DNA from: TMED14 sp963925545
GTDB lineage: Bacteria > Bacteroidota > Bacteroidia > Flavobacteriales > Schleiferiaceae
Assembly (NCBI GenBank): GCA_963925545.1
Contig: CAWUSA010000002.1
Coordinates: forward strand, 1-64,000
Direction: 5' to 3'
Length of the DNA: 64,000 nt
The notes beneath the pieces were generated by a model, which saw only the letters and a list, made by a program, of their open reading frames with translations, was not told the origin of the DNA and did no database searches. A program made the position numbers and the translations under genes. The stretch's first letter is position 1, and every line of letters begins with the position of its first letter. Positions 20,869 through 28,818 of this stretch are shown here, piece by piece.

Positions 20869-21816
20869 ATGGACCACAGCTCTCTCACATTCACGGGTCA
20901 ATCTAACCTTTACCAAGGGAAGGTGCGCGATGTGCACTTCCTTGAGCATGGCTTGTTGGCTTTGGTTGCTAGTGATCGCCTCTCAGCCTTTGATGTTATT
21001 TTACCGGTAGCTATTCCACACAAGGGCCAAGTCCTCAATCAAATGGCGACCCATTTCTTGAAGGCAACCGAGGACATTGTCCCCAATTGGCTGCTCGCAA
21101 CGCCTGACCCAGTGGTTGCTGTGGGTTACGCTGCCAAGCCTTTCAAGGTTGAAATGGTGATTCGGGGTTATTTGGCCGGCCATGCTGCCAGGACCTATGC
21201 TGAAGGAGATCGTCTGCTTTGCGGTGTGAAATTGCCCAATGGACTCAAAGAAAATGACCCATTGCCTGAGCCAATCATCACCCCATCGACCAAAGCAGAT
21301 CAAGGGGATCACGACATGGACATTTCTCGTGAGGACATCATAAGTCAGGGCATTGTTTCAGCCAGTGATTACCAACAGTTGGAGGATTACACCAAAGCAC
21401 TGTTCCAGCGAGGAACGGAAATGGCAGCTAAGCAAGGTTTGATATTGGTTGACACCAAGTATGAATTTGGTCAACTTCCTGATGGTCAAATCGTTGTGAT
21501 TGATGAAATCCATACGGCTGATTCATCCAGGTACTTTCATCAAGAGGGGTACCAAGCAAGGCAAGATGCCGGGCAAAAACAAAAGCAACTCAGCAAGGAA
21601 TTTGTTCGAGAGTATTTGATGGATCAGGGGTTCCAGGGTCAGCCTGGTCAGGTCGTGCCCGCCTTGACGGAGCAATGGGCACAATCGGTTTCTCAACGTT
21701 ACATCGAACTCTATGAGCGCATGACCGGAGAAGCTTTTGAGCCAGCATCGCAAAGCGGTGTTGATCAGCGTATTCAAAACAATGTGGAACGGTTTTTGGC
21801 TACCTACATGGCATGA
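20869..21816 (+). CDS. purC: Phosphoribosylaminoimidazole-succinocarboxamide synthase
   Basis: The 315-residue protein has the SAICAR synthetase signatures YQGKVRDVH (15-23), ASDRLSAFDV (about 34-43), EMVIRGYLAGHA and LVDTKYEFG. It joins aspartate to CAIR in purine synthesis using ATP, in the cytoplasm. It is the longer (about 300-residue) form rather than the 237-residue E. coli form. The stop overlaps the next ATG (ATGA), coupling it to an outer-membrane protein gene of unrelated role. Confidence 0.97.
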   Translation: MDHSSLTFTGQSNLYQGKVRDVHFLEHGLLALVASDRLSAFDVILPVAIPHKGQVLNQMATHFLKATEDIVPNWLLATPDPVVAVGYAAKPFKVEMVIRGYLAGHAARTYAEGDRLLCGVKLPNGLKENDPLPEPIITPSTKADQGDHDMDISREDIISQGIVSASDYQQLEDYTKALFQRGTEMAAKQGLILVDTKYEFGQLPDGQIVVIDEIHTADSSRYFHQEGYQARQDAGQKQKQLSKEFVREYLMDQGFQGQPGQVVPALTEQWAQSVSQRYIELYERMTGEAFEPASQSGVDQRIQNNVERFLATYMA

Positions 21817-22427
21817 AGCATTTACCCTTAGGGCTTTTCCTTGTTTTCGCCTGCATGACGCCGTCCAAGCTGTCAGCTCAGCTCTTGAGTTATGGCGTGG
21901 ATGTTGGTGCGCATTTTGCCAATGTCAGCATGCAGACCCCTTCCAGCCTGGACCCCAATGACGTGACGTTCGTTGCAAATGGCGGCATGCATGCCGGACC
22001 TTATGCCCGGCTTGGTATGGGTATCGCCTATGTTCAAGCGCAAGTCTGGTTGACGCAAATCGACCAGTCCATCATCATCAATCAGTCAGGTAATTCTATG
22101 ATGCCTATGGTAACAGTGCCATGGACCATGCGTCGCTTGGATGTGCCTGTAGAGGTTGGTGTCAAGTTGGGGCCCTTCTTTGGTTTTGTGGCACCTGTAT
22201 GGTCTGCCGGTCTTCAAGACATCAGTGATGTCAGCAATTTGACGGAAAACGATGGCACTTGGGGTGCGCAGATTGGTGCTGGAATCAAGTTGAGTAAATT
22301 CCAAGCCAAACTTCGCTATGAGGGCAATTTGTCACCCTTTGCTCAGGCGTTGAATTACCAAGGTCAGGTCATTGCCACCGATGGTCGCATGTCTCAAATC
22401 ATTGCCTCTTTGAGTTACCGCTTGTAA
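21813..22427 (+). CDS. Small outer-membrane beta-barrel protein
   Basis: The 204-residue protein has a signal peptide (about 1-22, ending LSAQ) and about eight amphipathic strands with GVDVGAHFANV and GPYARLGMGIAY near the N-terminus. This is the OMP_b-brl_2/PorT-like style of Bacteroidota barrels, ending in the typical aromatic-containing strand SLSYRL. The function is unknown. It is translationally coupled to purC. It could be related to the T9SS barrel PorT, but I see no specific signature. Confidence 0.7.
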   Translation: MKHLPLGLFLVFACMTPSKLSAQLLSYGVDVGAHFANVSMQTPSSLDPNDVTFVANGGMHAGPYARLGMGIAYVQAQVWLTQIDQSIIINQSGNSMMPMVTVPWTMRRLDVPVEVGVKLGPFFGFVAPVWSAGLQDISDVSNLTENDGTWGAQIGAGIKLSKFQAKLRYEGNLSPFAQALNYQGQVIATDGRMSQIIASLSYRL

Positions 22428-22465
22428 CGTTTGAAGCCTTTCATGGCTTGCAAATTGGTCAAGCC

Positions 22466-23815
22466 CTAGCGGGGTTGAACCACCTTCAATCGCTTTCTGC
22501 GAAGGGCCTGTGCCACAAGGGACGTGAGATAGCCGTTGGCTGGAATGGTCGTCATGCGCTGATTGAGCACATCCCATTGATCCAGGTCTGACATCAAGTC
22601 AACTTTTGCATAGCCGATGAGCTGGTAGTTGTCTAGGAGAAAAGCGATTTTCTCACCAGGATTAGCCCCTTTGTCAACCAGAATAATCCGTGAATGGGGA
22701 AATGCAAGCTGCATAATCTGTTCAGAAGCCGTGGATGGCATGCTGACTGCTTTCTGCTGATCATGGTTTCTCTTGAGGGTTGCTAAATTCCTCGCAACCA
22801 TCTTGACATGCTCTGGCACGGCCAGATCTTCAGGTGATTTGTCATAACGCAAGCACATGCCCGCAATCCACCACAAGCCTTCTTTCGTGTCAGCTACCTG
22901 CAAGGCAGGTTTTTGATGGCGCATGGGTTGGATATCCCAAAGGATGGCGTTGTCTGATTCAACGGCAACGAGTCCACGTTTGAGCTGGTACTTGTCAACA
23001 GTTTCATTGTAGGTGGGCTTGAGTCGCTTCAAGTCCATGTGTGCTTTGATTTCAGCCAGCAGCAGACTGCCTGTGGTTTCCACCTTGATGCTGGCAATGG
23101 CCTTTTGCATGGCCAAGGCTTTGTCACTTGTGGCCAGGAAATGCCGGTCAATACGCACACGCAATTGATCTGAACGACCAAGGTAAATCACCTTGCCAGC
23201 TGCATCGAACAGGTAATACACCCCCGTGGTTTTAACCAGCTTGGTGATCTGTTCAGTGAATCTGTGGACGCCTGTTGCGCTTGGTTGTTTCAAAAAGGTG
23301 CCATGGATGTATTGCTCCCGATCTTTTTCTAACAAGATCTTGAGTAGGTCCACGGTTACCAGGGCATCCCCATCTGCGCGATGCCGCCTGCTGTTGGTCA
23401 AGTTCAAGTTTTCGCAGATGCTTGCAAGGCCATAGCTTTTCAAGCCAGGGATGAAGCGTTCTGCCAGGGGAATGGTGTCCATCACCACCCTTGAGTAGTC
23501 AAAGCCTAGCCGCGCAAACTCTTCTTTGAGGACGCGGTAGTCAAAGGGTGCGTTGTGAGCTACAATGATGGCGTCTTTGGTGATTTCCACGATGCGCTTG
23601 GCCACTTCATGAAACTTGGGTGCCGTCATGACATCCTTGTTTTTGATGCCGGTCAGCTTTTCCACAAAGGGAGGGATGCGGGTGCCGTCAGGGTTGACCA
23701 AGGAGATGAATTGATCCACGATTTGTTCCCCGTCAAACAGGTAAATAGCCACCTCAATGATGCGCTCTGTACCAGACTTTCCGCTGGTGCCTTCTAAATC
23801 GATAACTGCGTACAT
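22466..23815 (-). CDS. DnaQ-like 3'-5' exonuclease fused to a GIY-YIG nuclease domain
   Basis: The 449-residue protein begins with a DEDDh exonuclease: VIDLEGT (Asp6, Glu8), HNAPFDYRVL (Asp92) and HRADGDALVT (His145, Asp150). A GIY-YIG/UvrC-like nuclease follows from about 195, with GVYYLFD, YLGRSDQLRVRI and a later EIKAHMDLKRLKPTYN. The remaining 170 residues have no motif I recognise. Similar fusions are known in Bacteroidota and in Cho/UvrC-related repair proteins; a repair role is inferred. The start overlaps the YggS stop by one base (TGATG). Confidence 0.9.
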   Translation of the reverse strand: MYAVIDLEGTSGKSGTERIIEVAIYLFDGEQIVDQFISLVNPDGTRIPPFVEKLTGIKNKDVMTAPKFHEVAKRIVEITKDAIIVAHNAPFDYRVLKEEFARLGFDYSRVVMDTIPLAERFIPGLKSYGLASICENLNLTNSRRHRADGDALVTVDLLKILLEKDREQYIHGTFLKQPSATGVHRFTEQITKLVKTTGVYYLFDAAGKVIYLGRSDQLRVRIDRHFLATSDKALAMQKAIASIKVETTGSLLLAEIKAHMDLKRLKPTYNETVDKYQLKRGLVAVESDNAILWDIQPMRHQKPALQVADTKEGLWWIAGMCLRYDKSPEDLAVPEHVKMVARNLATLKRNHDQQKAVSMPSTASEQIMQLAFPHSRIILVDKGANPGEKIAFLLDNYQLIGYAKVDLMSDLDQWDVLNQRMTTIPANGYLTSLVAQALRRKRLKVVQPR

Positions 23816-24468
23816 CAGGACCGTTGACCAAAGATTGATGACCCCACGCGGACCATGGTGCTGCCCTTTTCAATGGCTAATTGAAAGTCCCCACTCATGC
23901 CCATGCTGATTTGCTTGAATGCTGGGCTAAACCGTTCTTTCAAGCCATCAAAGGCTGATTGCAAGCACTGAAACTCAGTTGAAATCTGTGATTTGTCATC
24001 GGTGAATGTGGCCATGCCCATCAGTCCACAAATGGTCAAATGGGGGTAGTCTTCAGGTTGAAAGGCTTGCAGTTCTTCCAGCTCATAGCCTTGTTTGCTG
24101 CTTTCCGTGGCGATGTGCATTTGCAGCAAAACATTGATGTTTCGATCATTCAGTGCAGCTGCTTTGTTCAATGCGTTTGCGACCTTGTTTCGATCCACGC
24201 TGTGGACCATGTGCACAAAAGAGGCGAAGTCCTTGACTTTGTTGCTTTGGATATGCCCTATCATGTGCCAGCGAATGTCTGATGGCAAGACAGCAGCTTT
24301 CTTCGCCATTTCTTGCACACGGTTTTCGCCAAAGTCTCTTTGCCCTGCCTGGTAGAGGATTTCAATGGCCTCAATGGGCTTGGTTTTGCTCACCGCCACC
24401 AAGGTGACATGTGATGGCAGTTTAGCCTGCACGTCATGCAGGTTGTCAATCAACGGTGTCATTCCCAT
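23815..24468 (-). CDS. YggS/PROSC-family pyridoxal-phosphate-binding protein
   Basis: The 217-residue single-domain TIM barrel carries the PLP lysine in VAVSKTKP (Lys28), the segment HMIGHIQSNKV, and the C-terminal MGMSGDFQLAIEKGSTMVRVG that grips the phosphate. The family controls intracellular vitamin B6 balance and has no known catalytic turnover. It overlaps the DUF1015 gene by ten bases and the exonuclease gene by one, in an operon that begins upstream with serC-serA, where serC is PLP-dependent. Confidence 0.95.
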   Translation of the reverse strand: MGMTPLIDNLHDVQAKLPSHVTLVAVSKTKPIEAIEILYQAGQRDFGENRVQEMAKKAAVLPSDIRWHMIGHIQSNKVKDFASFVHMVHSVDRNKVANALNKAAALNDRNINVLLQMHIATESSKQGYELEELQAFQPEDYPHLTICGLMGMATFTDDKSQISTEFQCLQSAFDGLKERFSPAFKQISMGMSGDFQLAIEKGSTMVRVGSSIFGQRS

Positions 24469-25577
24469 GCGTACAAAGTGATGCCGGATCGCAATTTAGG
24501 TTCGATGTAGGTGCTTTTGGGTGGCACAGTTTCGCCGCGGTCTGCCAATGAACGGACATCTTTCCAATGGGGCTTTGGCAAGACAAAGGCGCTGTCGCCC
24601 TCATCCAATGCTTCTATCAGTTGATCCAAGGGTAAATCCCCTGGCAGGTAGCGCATGCGGGCATCATCCCTTTCATCGATGATTTGCATGCAAGGATGAA
24701 GAACATGGTCAAACAGCCATTGACTTTCCGGGAATGCTATGCCTTCATCTGTTAAATGGTACCAGTTGCCACCATGGAAGGCGTAGATGCCAGACTCAGG
24801 CAAGCCTTGAGGGGCATCCTTGAGTGGGCTGCCCAGGTCGATCCATGTGCTGGCCTGGTCATTGGATACAATGCGGTGGAAGGACGTCACGTGCAATTGG
24901 CTTTCATCCAGCACAAAGGCCATGACACCATCCTGTTTGTTGAGCAGTTTGGATGAGGCGATTCGGTGATGGCCATCTGCCACATAAAAGGCATCCATGT
25001 CGCCAAAAGCTTGAGCAATTTGCTCATTGAAGGATTGAGGAACAGGCCAGAGGCAATGGATTGCCATGTCTGTTGTGGCGAATTCAACATCAGCATTCGA
25101 AGCGGTCACTTCACCGATGATTGACGAGATGGTTGCTTGGGGCTCATGGGTCAAAAGGATGGGCTCTGCATGAAAACCCACGGTTTCCAAATAGGCGGCA
25201 AAGAGCTGCTCTCTTTTAGCCAATGTAGCCTCATGCGGTTTGATGCGGCCCGCCTGGTAATCCTTCAAGGAAGCCAGGCCAATGATGCCTGTGAATGCAT
25301 GACCATGCCAGGTTTGCCGGTAGATGTAGTAGCTGGCATTGGTTTCCTTCACCAGGTAGCCTGAGGAAAGGAAATCGACAAATCCCTTGCGGACACCCAT
25401 GAAAACGGGTTCACCTTCCCCTGATTTGCGCTGAAGCACATGCATCAAAGAGTAGGGGTTGGAAGAGAGCTTTTGCCAGAGGTCTTCCTCTTTGTAGGTC
25501 ACGTAGGACCGAGTGCTAACCAATGAGGCCAATGCCCTAGGGGGGCGGATAGCAGCAAAAGGTTTTAGCTTTTCCAT
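24459..25577 (-). CDS. DUF1015 family protein in the serine operon
   Basis: The 372-residue cytoplasmic protein matches DUF1015: IRPPRA near the N-terminus (10-15), KPHEATLAKRE (113-123), and the hallmark YVADGHHRIASSKLL (198-212). No function is established to my knowledge. The DGHHR block recalls the short catalytic motif of the ParB/sulfiredoxin-like fold, which includes free serine kinases. The gene lies three bases after serA in a serC-serA-DUF1015-YggS run, so a role in serine or phosphoserine metabolism is a fair guess. That guess is inference only. Confidence 0.88.
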   Translation of the reverse strand: MEKLKPFAAIRPPRALASLVSTRSYVTYKEEDLWQKLSSNPYSLMHVLQRKSGEGEPVFMGVRKGFVDFLSSGYLVKETNASYYIYRQTWHGHAFTGIIGLASLKDYQAGRIKPHEATLAKREQLFAAYLETVGFHAEPILLTHEPQATISSIIGEVTASNADVEFATTDMAIHCLWPVPQSFNEQIAQAFGDMDAFYVADGHHRIASSKLLNKQDGVMAFVLDESQLHVTSFHRIVSNDQASTWIDLGSPLKDAPQGLPESGIYAFHGGNWYHLTDEGIAFPESQWLFDHVLHPCMQIIDERDDARMRYLPGDLPLDQLIEALDEGDSAFVLPKPHWKDVRSLADRGETVPPKSTYIEPKLRSGITLYAWE

Positions 25578-25580
25578 GGC

Positions 25581-26531
25581 TTAGCTCTTGGCCATGATTT
25601 GCTCCGCCAATTCAAGCCCAATTCTGGCTTGCGCTTCCACAGTGGCCGCGCCGATGTGAGGTGTGAGTGACACATGAGGGTTCATCAAGATCTGAACGGA
25701 TGGCTTTGGCTCGTCGACAAACACATCCAAACCAGCGGCTTTGATGTGTTGGGATTTCAGGGCATCGATCAAGGCCGGTTCGTTAACCACGCCACCGCGG
25801 GCAGCATTGATCAAAAAGGCGCCTTTCTTCATGGTGGCAAGGGCTTTTGCATCAATCAATTCACTGTTGCCTCCGATGTGCAAGGTGACCACGTCAGCTG
25901 CTCGAAGGACTTCGTTCATGCTGAGCATGCTGGCTGAAGTTTTCAGTATTTGACCATCTGCAAAGGCCACCTCAAAGTCCCCATCCAGGAGGTGGGGGTC
26001 ATGAGCAATCACTCGCATGCCAACACCGTAGGCTCGACGTGCAACAGCCTTGCCAATGCGGCCAAACCCGATGATTCCAAGGGTTTTTCCAGACAGTTCA
26101 CTGCCTTTTGCGTAGGCTTTTTTCAATTGCCCAAACTGGCTATCGCCATCCAGCGGCATGTTTCTGTTGGCGTCATGCAAATGACGAACCATCCCAAAGA
26201 GGTGTGCAAACACCAACTCAGCCACAGAATCGGAGCTGGCAGCAGGGGTGTTAAACACCTTCAAGCCTTTGCTTTTTGCGTAGTCCACATCGATGTTGTC
26301 CATGCCTACGCCGCCACGACCTACCATTTTAAGGCTGGGGCATGCGTCAATCATGTCTTGCCTGACAGTGGTCGCAGAGCGAACCAGAATGGCATCCACC
26401 TTGTGTTGGTTGATGTAGTCGATGAGTTGGCTTTGTGCCACTTTGGTGGTGATGACGCTGTGGCCGCCAGCGGTCAAAGCATCGATGCCTGATGTTGCAA
26501 GGCCGTCATTGGCCAGTATGGTGAGTGACAT
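25581..26531 (-). CDS. serA: D-3-phosphoglycerate dehydrogenase, short form
   Basis: The 316-residue NAD-dependent 2-hydroxyacid dehydrogenase has GFGRIGKA (155-162) for NAD, the catalytic set Arg245 (NAARGGVVNE), Glu274 and His292 (PHIGAAT), and GRGGVGMDNID in the substrate domain. It oxidises 3-phosphoglycerate to phosphohydroxypyruvate. It lacks the C-terminal ACT regulatory domain, so classic serine feedback through ACT is not expected. It follows serC by 15 bases and precedes DUF1015 by three. The exact substrate is inferred from serC adjacency. Confidence 0.92.
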   Translation of the reverse strand: MSLTILANDGLATSGIDALTAGGHSVITTKVAQSQLIDYINQHKVDAILVRSATTVRQDMIDACPSLKMVGRGGVGMDNIDVDYAKSKGLKVFNTPAASSDSVAELVFAHLFGMVRHLHDANRNMPLDGDSQFGQLKKAYAKGSELSGKTLGIIGFGRIGKAVARRAYGVGMRVIAHDPHLLDGDFEVAFADGQILKTSASMLSMNEVLRAADVVTLHIGGNSELIDAKALATMKKGAFLINAARGGVVNEPALIDALKSQHIKAAGLDVFVDEPKPSVQILMNPHVSLTPHIGAATVEAQARIGLELAEQIMAKS

Positions 26532-26546
26532 GGTTGAGTTTGGGTA

Positions 26547-27614
26547 TTAAGCTTGTTGTTCAAGTTCTTGCATGACTGCCACAAGGGCTTTCACACTATC
26601 AAGTCGCAAGGCATTGTACATGGATGCCCGGTACCCGCCAACTGATCGATGGCCCTTGATGCCTATGATGCCAGCATCTGCTGCCAGTTGTTCAAAGGCA
26701 GCACCTTTGCTTTCATCCGCCAAAAGGAAGCAGGCATTCATCAAGGATCGGCTATCCTCCCGAGCAGTGCCACGGAACAAGGGGTTGCGATCAATTTCTG
26801 CATAGAGCATGGAAGCGCGTGCATTGGCCAGTGACGCCATGGCTTCTAGGCCGCCCTCAGACTTGATCCAGCGAAGGGTGAGCAGTGAAGTATAGATGGC
26901 AAAGACCGGCGGTGTGTTGAACATGCTTTCCTTGTCTGCATGCACGAGGTAGTCCAACATGGACGGGATGCTGCGGCCTGTTTTGCCAAGGATTGACTTG
27001 CGTACAGCAACAAGGGTGGTTCCAGCAGGACCTAAGTTCTTCTGTGCGCCGGCATAGATCAAATCGAATTGATTGAAGTCCATGGGGCGAGAGAATATGT
27101 CAGAGGACATGTCGCAGACCAGCACGTCATCGGTGGCAGGGAAGGTGGTCATTTCTGTACCTACAATGGTGTTGTTGCTTGTGCAGTGCACATAGTCCAT
27201 GCCTGTTGGCAAAGATGACATGTCAGGGATGTGATTGAAGCCGTCTTCTTCTGAGCTGGCAAACACATGAACCTCGCCAAAAGCCTTGGCCTCTTTGATG
27301 GCCTTCTTGCTCCATGTGCCAGTATTCATGTAGGCAGCCTGTCCATCGACCTTCATTAAGTTGTAGGCTGTCATCAAGAACTGCATGCTTGCGCCACCTT
27401 GCAAAAAGAGCACTTCATAATCTTCATCGAGGTTCAGTAGCTCTTTGGTCAAAGCGATGGCTTCATTCATGACGGCAACCAAGCGCTTGTCGCGGTGACT
27501 GATGGAAATCAGGCTGAGTCCAGTGTTCTCAAAATTCAAAAGGGCATCAGCAGCGCCTTGGACAACGCTTTGGTCAAGAATGCAAGGGCCGGCAGTAAAG
27601 TTGTGTTTGGTCAT
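26547..27614 (-). CDS. serC: Phosphoserine aminotransferase
   Basis: The 355-residue class V aminotransferase has the PLP lysine in YAGAQKNLGPAG (Lys192), the N-terminus HNFTAGPCILDQSV and SISHRDKR, all typical of SerC. It converts phosphohydroxypyruvate and glutamate to phosphoserine, and may also serve in vitamin B6 synthesis. It leads the serC-serA-DUF1015-YggS-exonuclease run. A TAnnTTTG box lies 19 bases upstream. Confidence 0.97.
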   Translation of the reverse strand: MTKHNFTAGPCILDQSVVQGAADALLNFENTGLSLISISHRDKRLVAVMNEAIALTKELLNLDEDYEVLFLQGGASMQFLMTAYNLMKVDGQAAYMNTGTWSKKAIKEAKAFGEVHVFASSEEDGFNHIPDMSSLPTGMDYVHCTSNNTIVGTEMTTFPATDDVLVCDMSSDIFSRPMDFNQFDLIYAGAQKNLGPAGTTLVAVRKSILGKTGRSIPSMLDYLVHADKESMFNTPPVFAIYTSLLTLRWIKSEGGLEAMASLANARASMLYAEIDRNPLFRGTAREDSRSLMNACFLLADESKGAAFEQLAADAGIIGIKGHRSVGGYRASMYNALRLDSVKALVAVMQELEQQA

Positions 27615-27633
27615 TGGTTTATATATGGCTTGG

Positions 27634-27641
27634 CAAAGGTA
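27634..27641 (-). promoter_or_regulatory. -7 box TACCTTTG for the serC-serA operon
   Basis: Exact TAnnTTTG match on the minus strand, 19 bases before the serC ATG and immediately after the stop codon of the upstream secreted unknown. The serine operon therefore seems to have its own promoter. Confidence 0.6.
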
Positions 27642-28442
27642 CTAAGATGCCAACCGCCATTTGCCTCTGTTGAATTCTAGCGGGGCTTGTGCCAATGTGG
27701 GGCCGTATCGGCGATAGTCACCCACCTGGCCATGGCGCATCGGGGCCAATTGATCGATTAAAATTTTGCCGGGCTTGATTTGCTTGATCGATGCTGAAAC
27801 CCCTGTAGCGTACTGAAGAATCAGGCGGGTTGCGGGCCTGTCAAACGCTTGGTCATTGAAGCTCTCAAGGGCAAAAACAGGCGACCCAAAGTGAGGTCCA
27901 TGCTTGCTCAATATCACGGGCTCTACAATTTTTCTTTGCGCCTGCATGGGGTTCATTGATGGCTGAAAGATCAGGGCCAGGTAGTGGGTGATGCCAGATC
28001 GCTTAACCTGAACGATGTCATAAGTCATCCCCATGTTGTAATCAGCACATCGGTACCGACCATCATGACTCAGCCCCTCCATAGTGGATGACTGCCCTTG
28101 GGTGGCTTTGTTGTACCAGGTTTTGTTGTGCTGCCATGCAGCAATGCCTCGAAAAGCATAATGGCCTTGTGTCTGAGGAATGGCTAAACTGATAAGTGCC
28201 AGTTTCCCATTGGGAGAAACACTCACAAGGATAGGGTGTTCAGCAAGGGCTGATAAGGTAGCAGGAACCCCCATCGAGTCCATCTGAGAAAGTATGCGGG
28301 CTTGCATGCGTTCGCCAGCCTGCAGTCGAATGGGAGCAGTTGCACCTTCTAACATGGTGGTTGACCACTGACTGATGCTGTCCATCTGAGCATGCATCGC
28401 ATAGGATTGCCACAGCATGCAACAAAGGATCAGGTTCCGCAT
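27642..28442 (-). CDS. Secreted protein of unknown function
   Basis: I do not recognise this 266-residue protein. It starts with a signal peptide (about 1-18, MHAQ cleavage region). The mature part has no transmembrane helix or lipobox and looks like a mixed alpha/beta domain with several Tyr/Trp-rich strands (GHYAFRGIAAW, GRYRCADYNMG). It lies directly between the ferredoxin gene (no gap) and the serC promoter, so it is probably co-transcribed with the ferredoxin. There is no sign of a T9SS sorting tail; the C-terminus is NRGKWRLAS. Confidence 0.75.
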   Translation of the reverse strand: MRNLILCCMLWQSYAMHAQMDSISQWSTTMLEGATAPIRLQAGERMQARILSQMDSMGVPATLSALAEHPILVSVSPNGKLALISLAIPQTQGHYAFRGIAAWQHNKTWYNKATQGQSSTMEGLSHDGRYRCADYNMGMTYDIVQVKRSGITHYLALIFQPSMNPMQAQRKIVEPVILSKHGPHFGSPVFALESFNDQAFDRPATRLILQYATGVSASIKQIKPGKILIDQLAPMRHGQVGDYRRYGPTLAQAPLEFNRGKWRLAS

Positions 28443-28793
28443 TCAGTCCAGGTGTAGGAAGTCTTTTTTTTCTAGAAGTGCTGCATCTGTTTCCACATGG
28501 TCTTCGTCTGGCACACAGCAATCCACAGGGCAAACTTCTGCGCATTGAGGTTCTCCATGGAAGCCAATGCACTCGGTGCATTTGTCAGTTACGATGTAAT
28601 ACAGGTCAAAACTGACCGGTTCTTGCTCCGTATCAGCATTGGTGGCCACGCCTGAAGTGCTCACCATATCTCCCTTAAGGCCAGTGCCCTCATTGAATCG
28701 CCACTCCATGCCACCTTCATAAATGGCATTGTTGGGGCATTCTGGCTCGCAGGCGCCACAATTGATGCATTCGTCGGTGATGATGATAGCCAT
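28443..28793 (-). CDS. Dicluster ferredoxin, 2[4Fe-4S], Alvin type
   Basis: The 116-residue protein has two cysteine motifs: CINCGACEPECP (Cys9, 12, 15, 19) and CTECIGFHGEPQCAEVCP (Cys72, 75, 84, 88), the latter with the longer loop of Alvin-type ferredoxins, plus VDCC. A roughly 45-residue insert separates the two motifs. It carries single electrons in the cytoplasm. ATG 28793 is chosen because it begins the canonical MAIIITDECINCG and lies 15 bases after a perfect promoter box. The divergent neighbour is an acyl-CoA reductase, a linkage common in Bacteroidota. Confidence 0.95.
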   Translation of the reverse strand: MAIIITDECINCGACEPECPNNAIYEGGMEWRFNEGTGLKGDMVSTSGVATNADTEQEPVSFDLYYIVTDKCTECIGFHGEPQCAEVCPVDCCVPDEDHVETDAALLEKKDFLHLD

Positions 28794-28798
28794 TTGGA

Positions 28799-28806
28799 TA
28801 CTTTTA
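28799..28806 (+). promoter_or_regulatory. -7 box TACTTTTA for the acyl-CoA reductase
   Basis: One mismatch from TAnnTTTG, 12 bases before the ATG at 28819. It is packed against the opposing ferredoxin box within a 25-base divergent gap, so the two polymerases would compete. Confidence 0.45.
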
Positions 28807-28808
28807 CG

Positions 28809-28816
28809 CAAAGATA
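28809..28816 (-). promoter_or_regulatory. -7 box TATCTTTG for the ferredoxin operon
   Basis: Exact TAnnTTTG match on the minus strand, 15 bases before the ferredoxin ATG at 28793. It lies inside the 5' flank of the divergent reductase gene. Confidence 0.65.
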
Positions 28817-28818
28817 AG

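Noticed and set aside
22430..22460. Short hairpin AAGCC-TTTCAT-GGCTT between convergent genes
   Set aside because: The stem is only five pairs and no T run follows on either strand.
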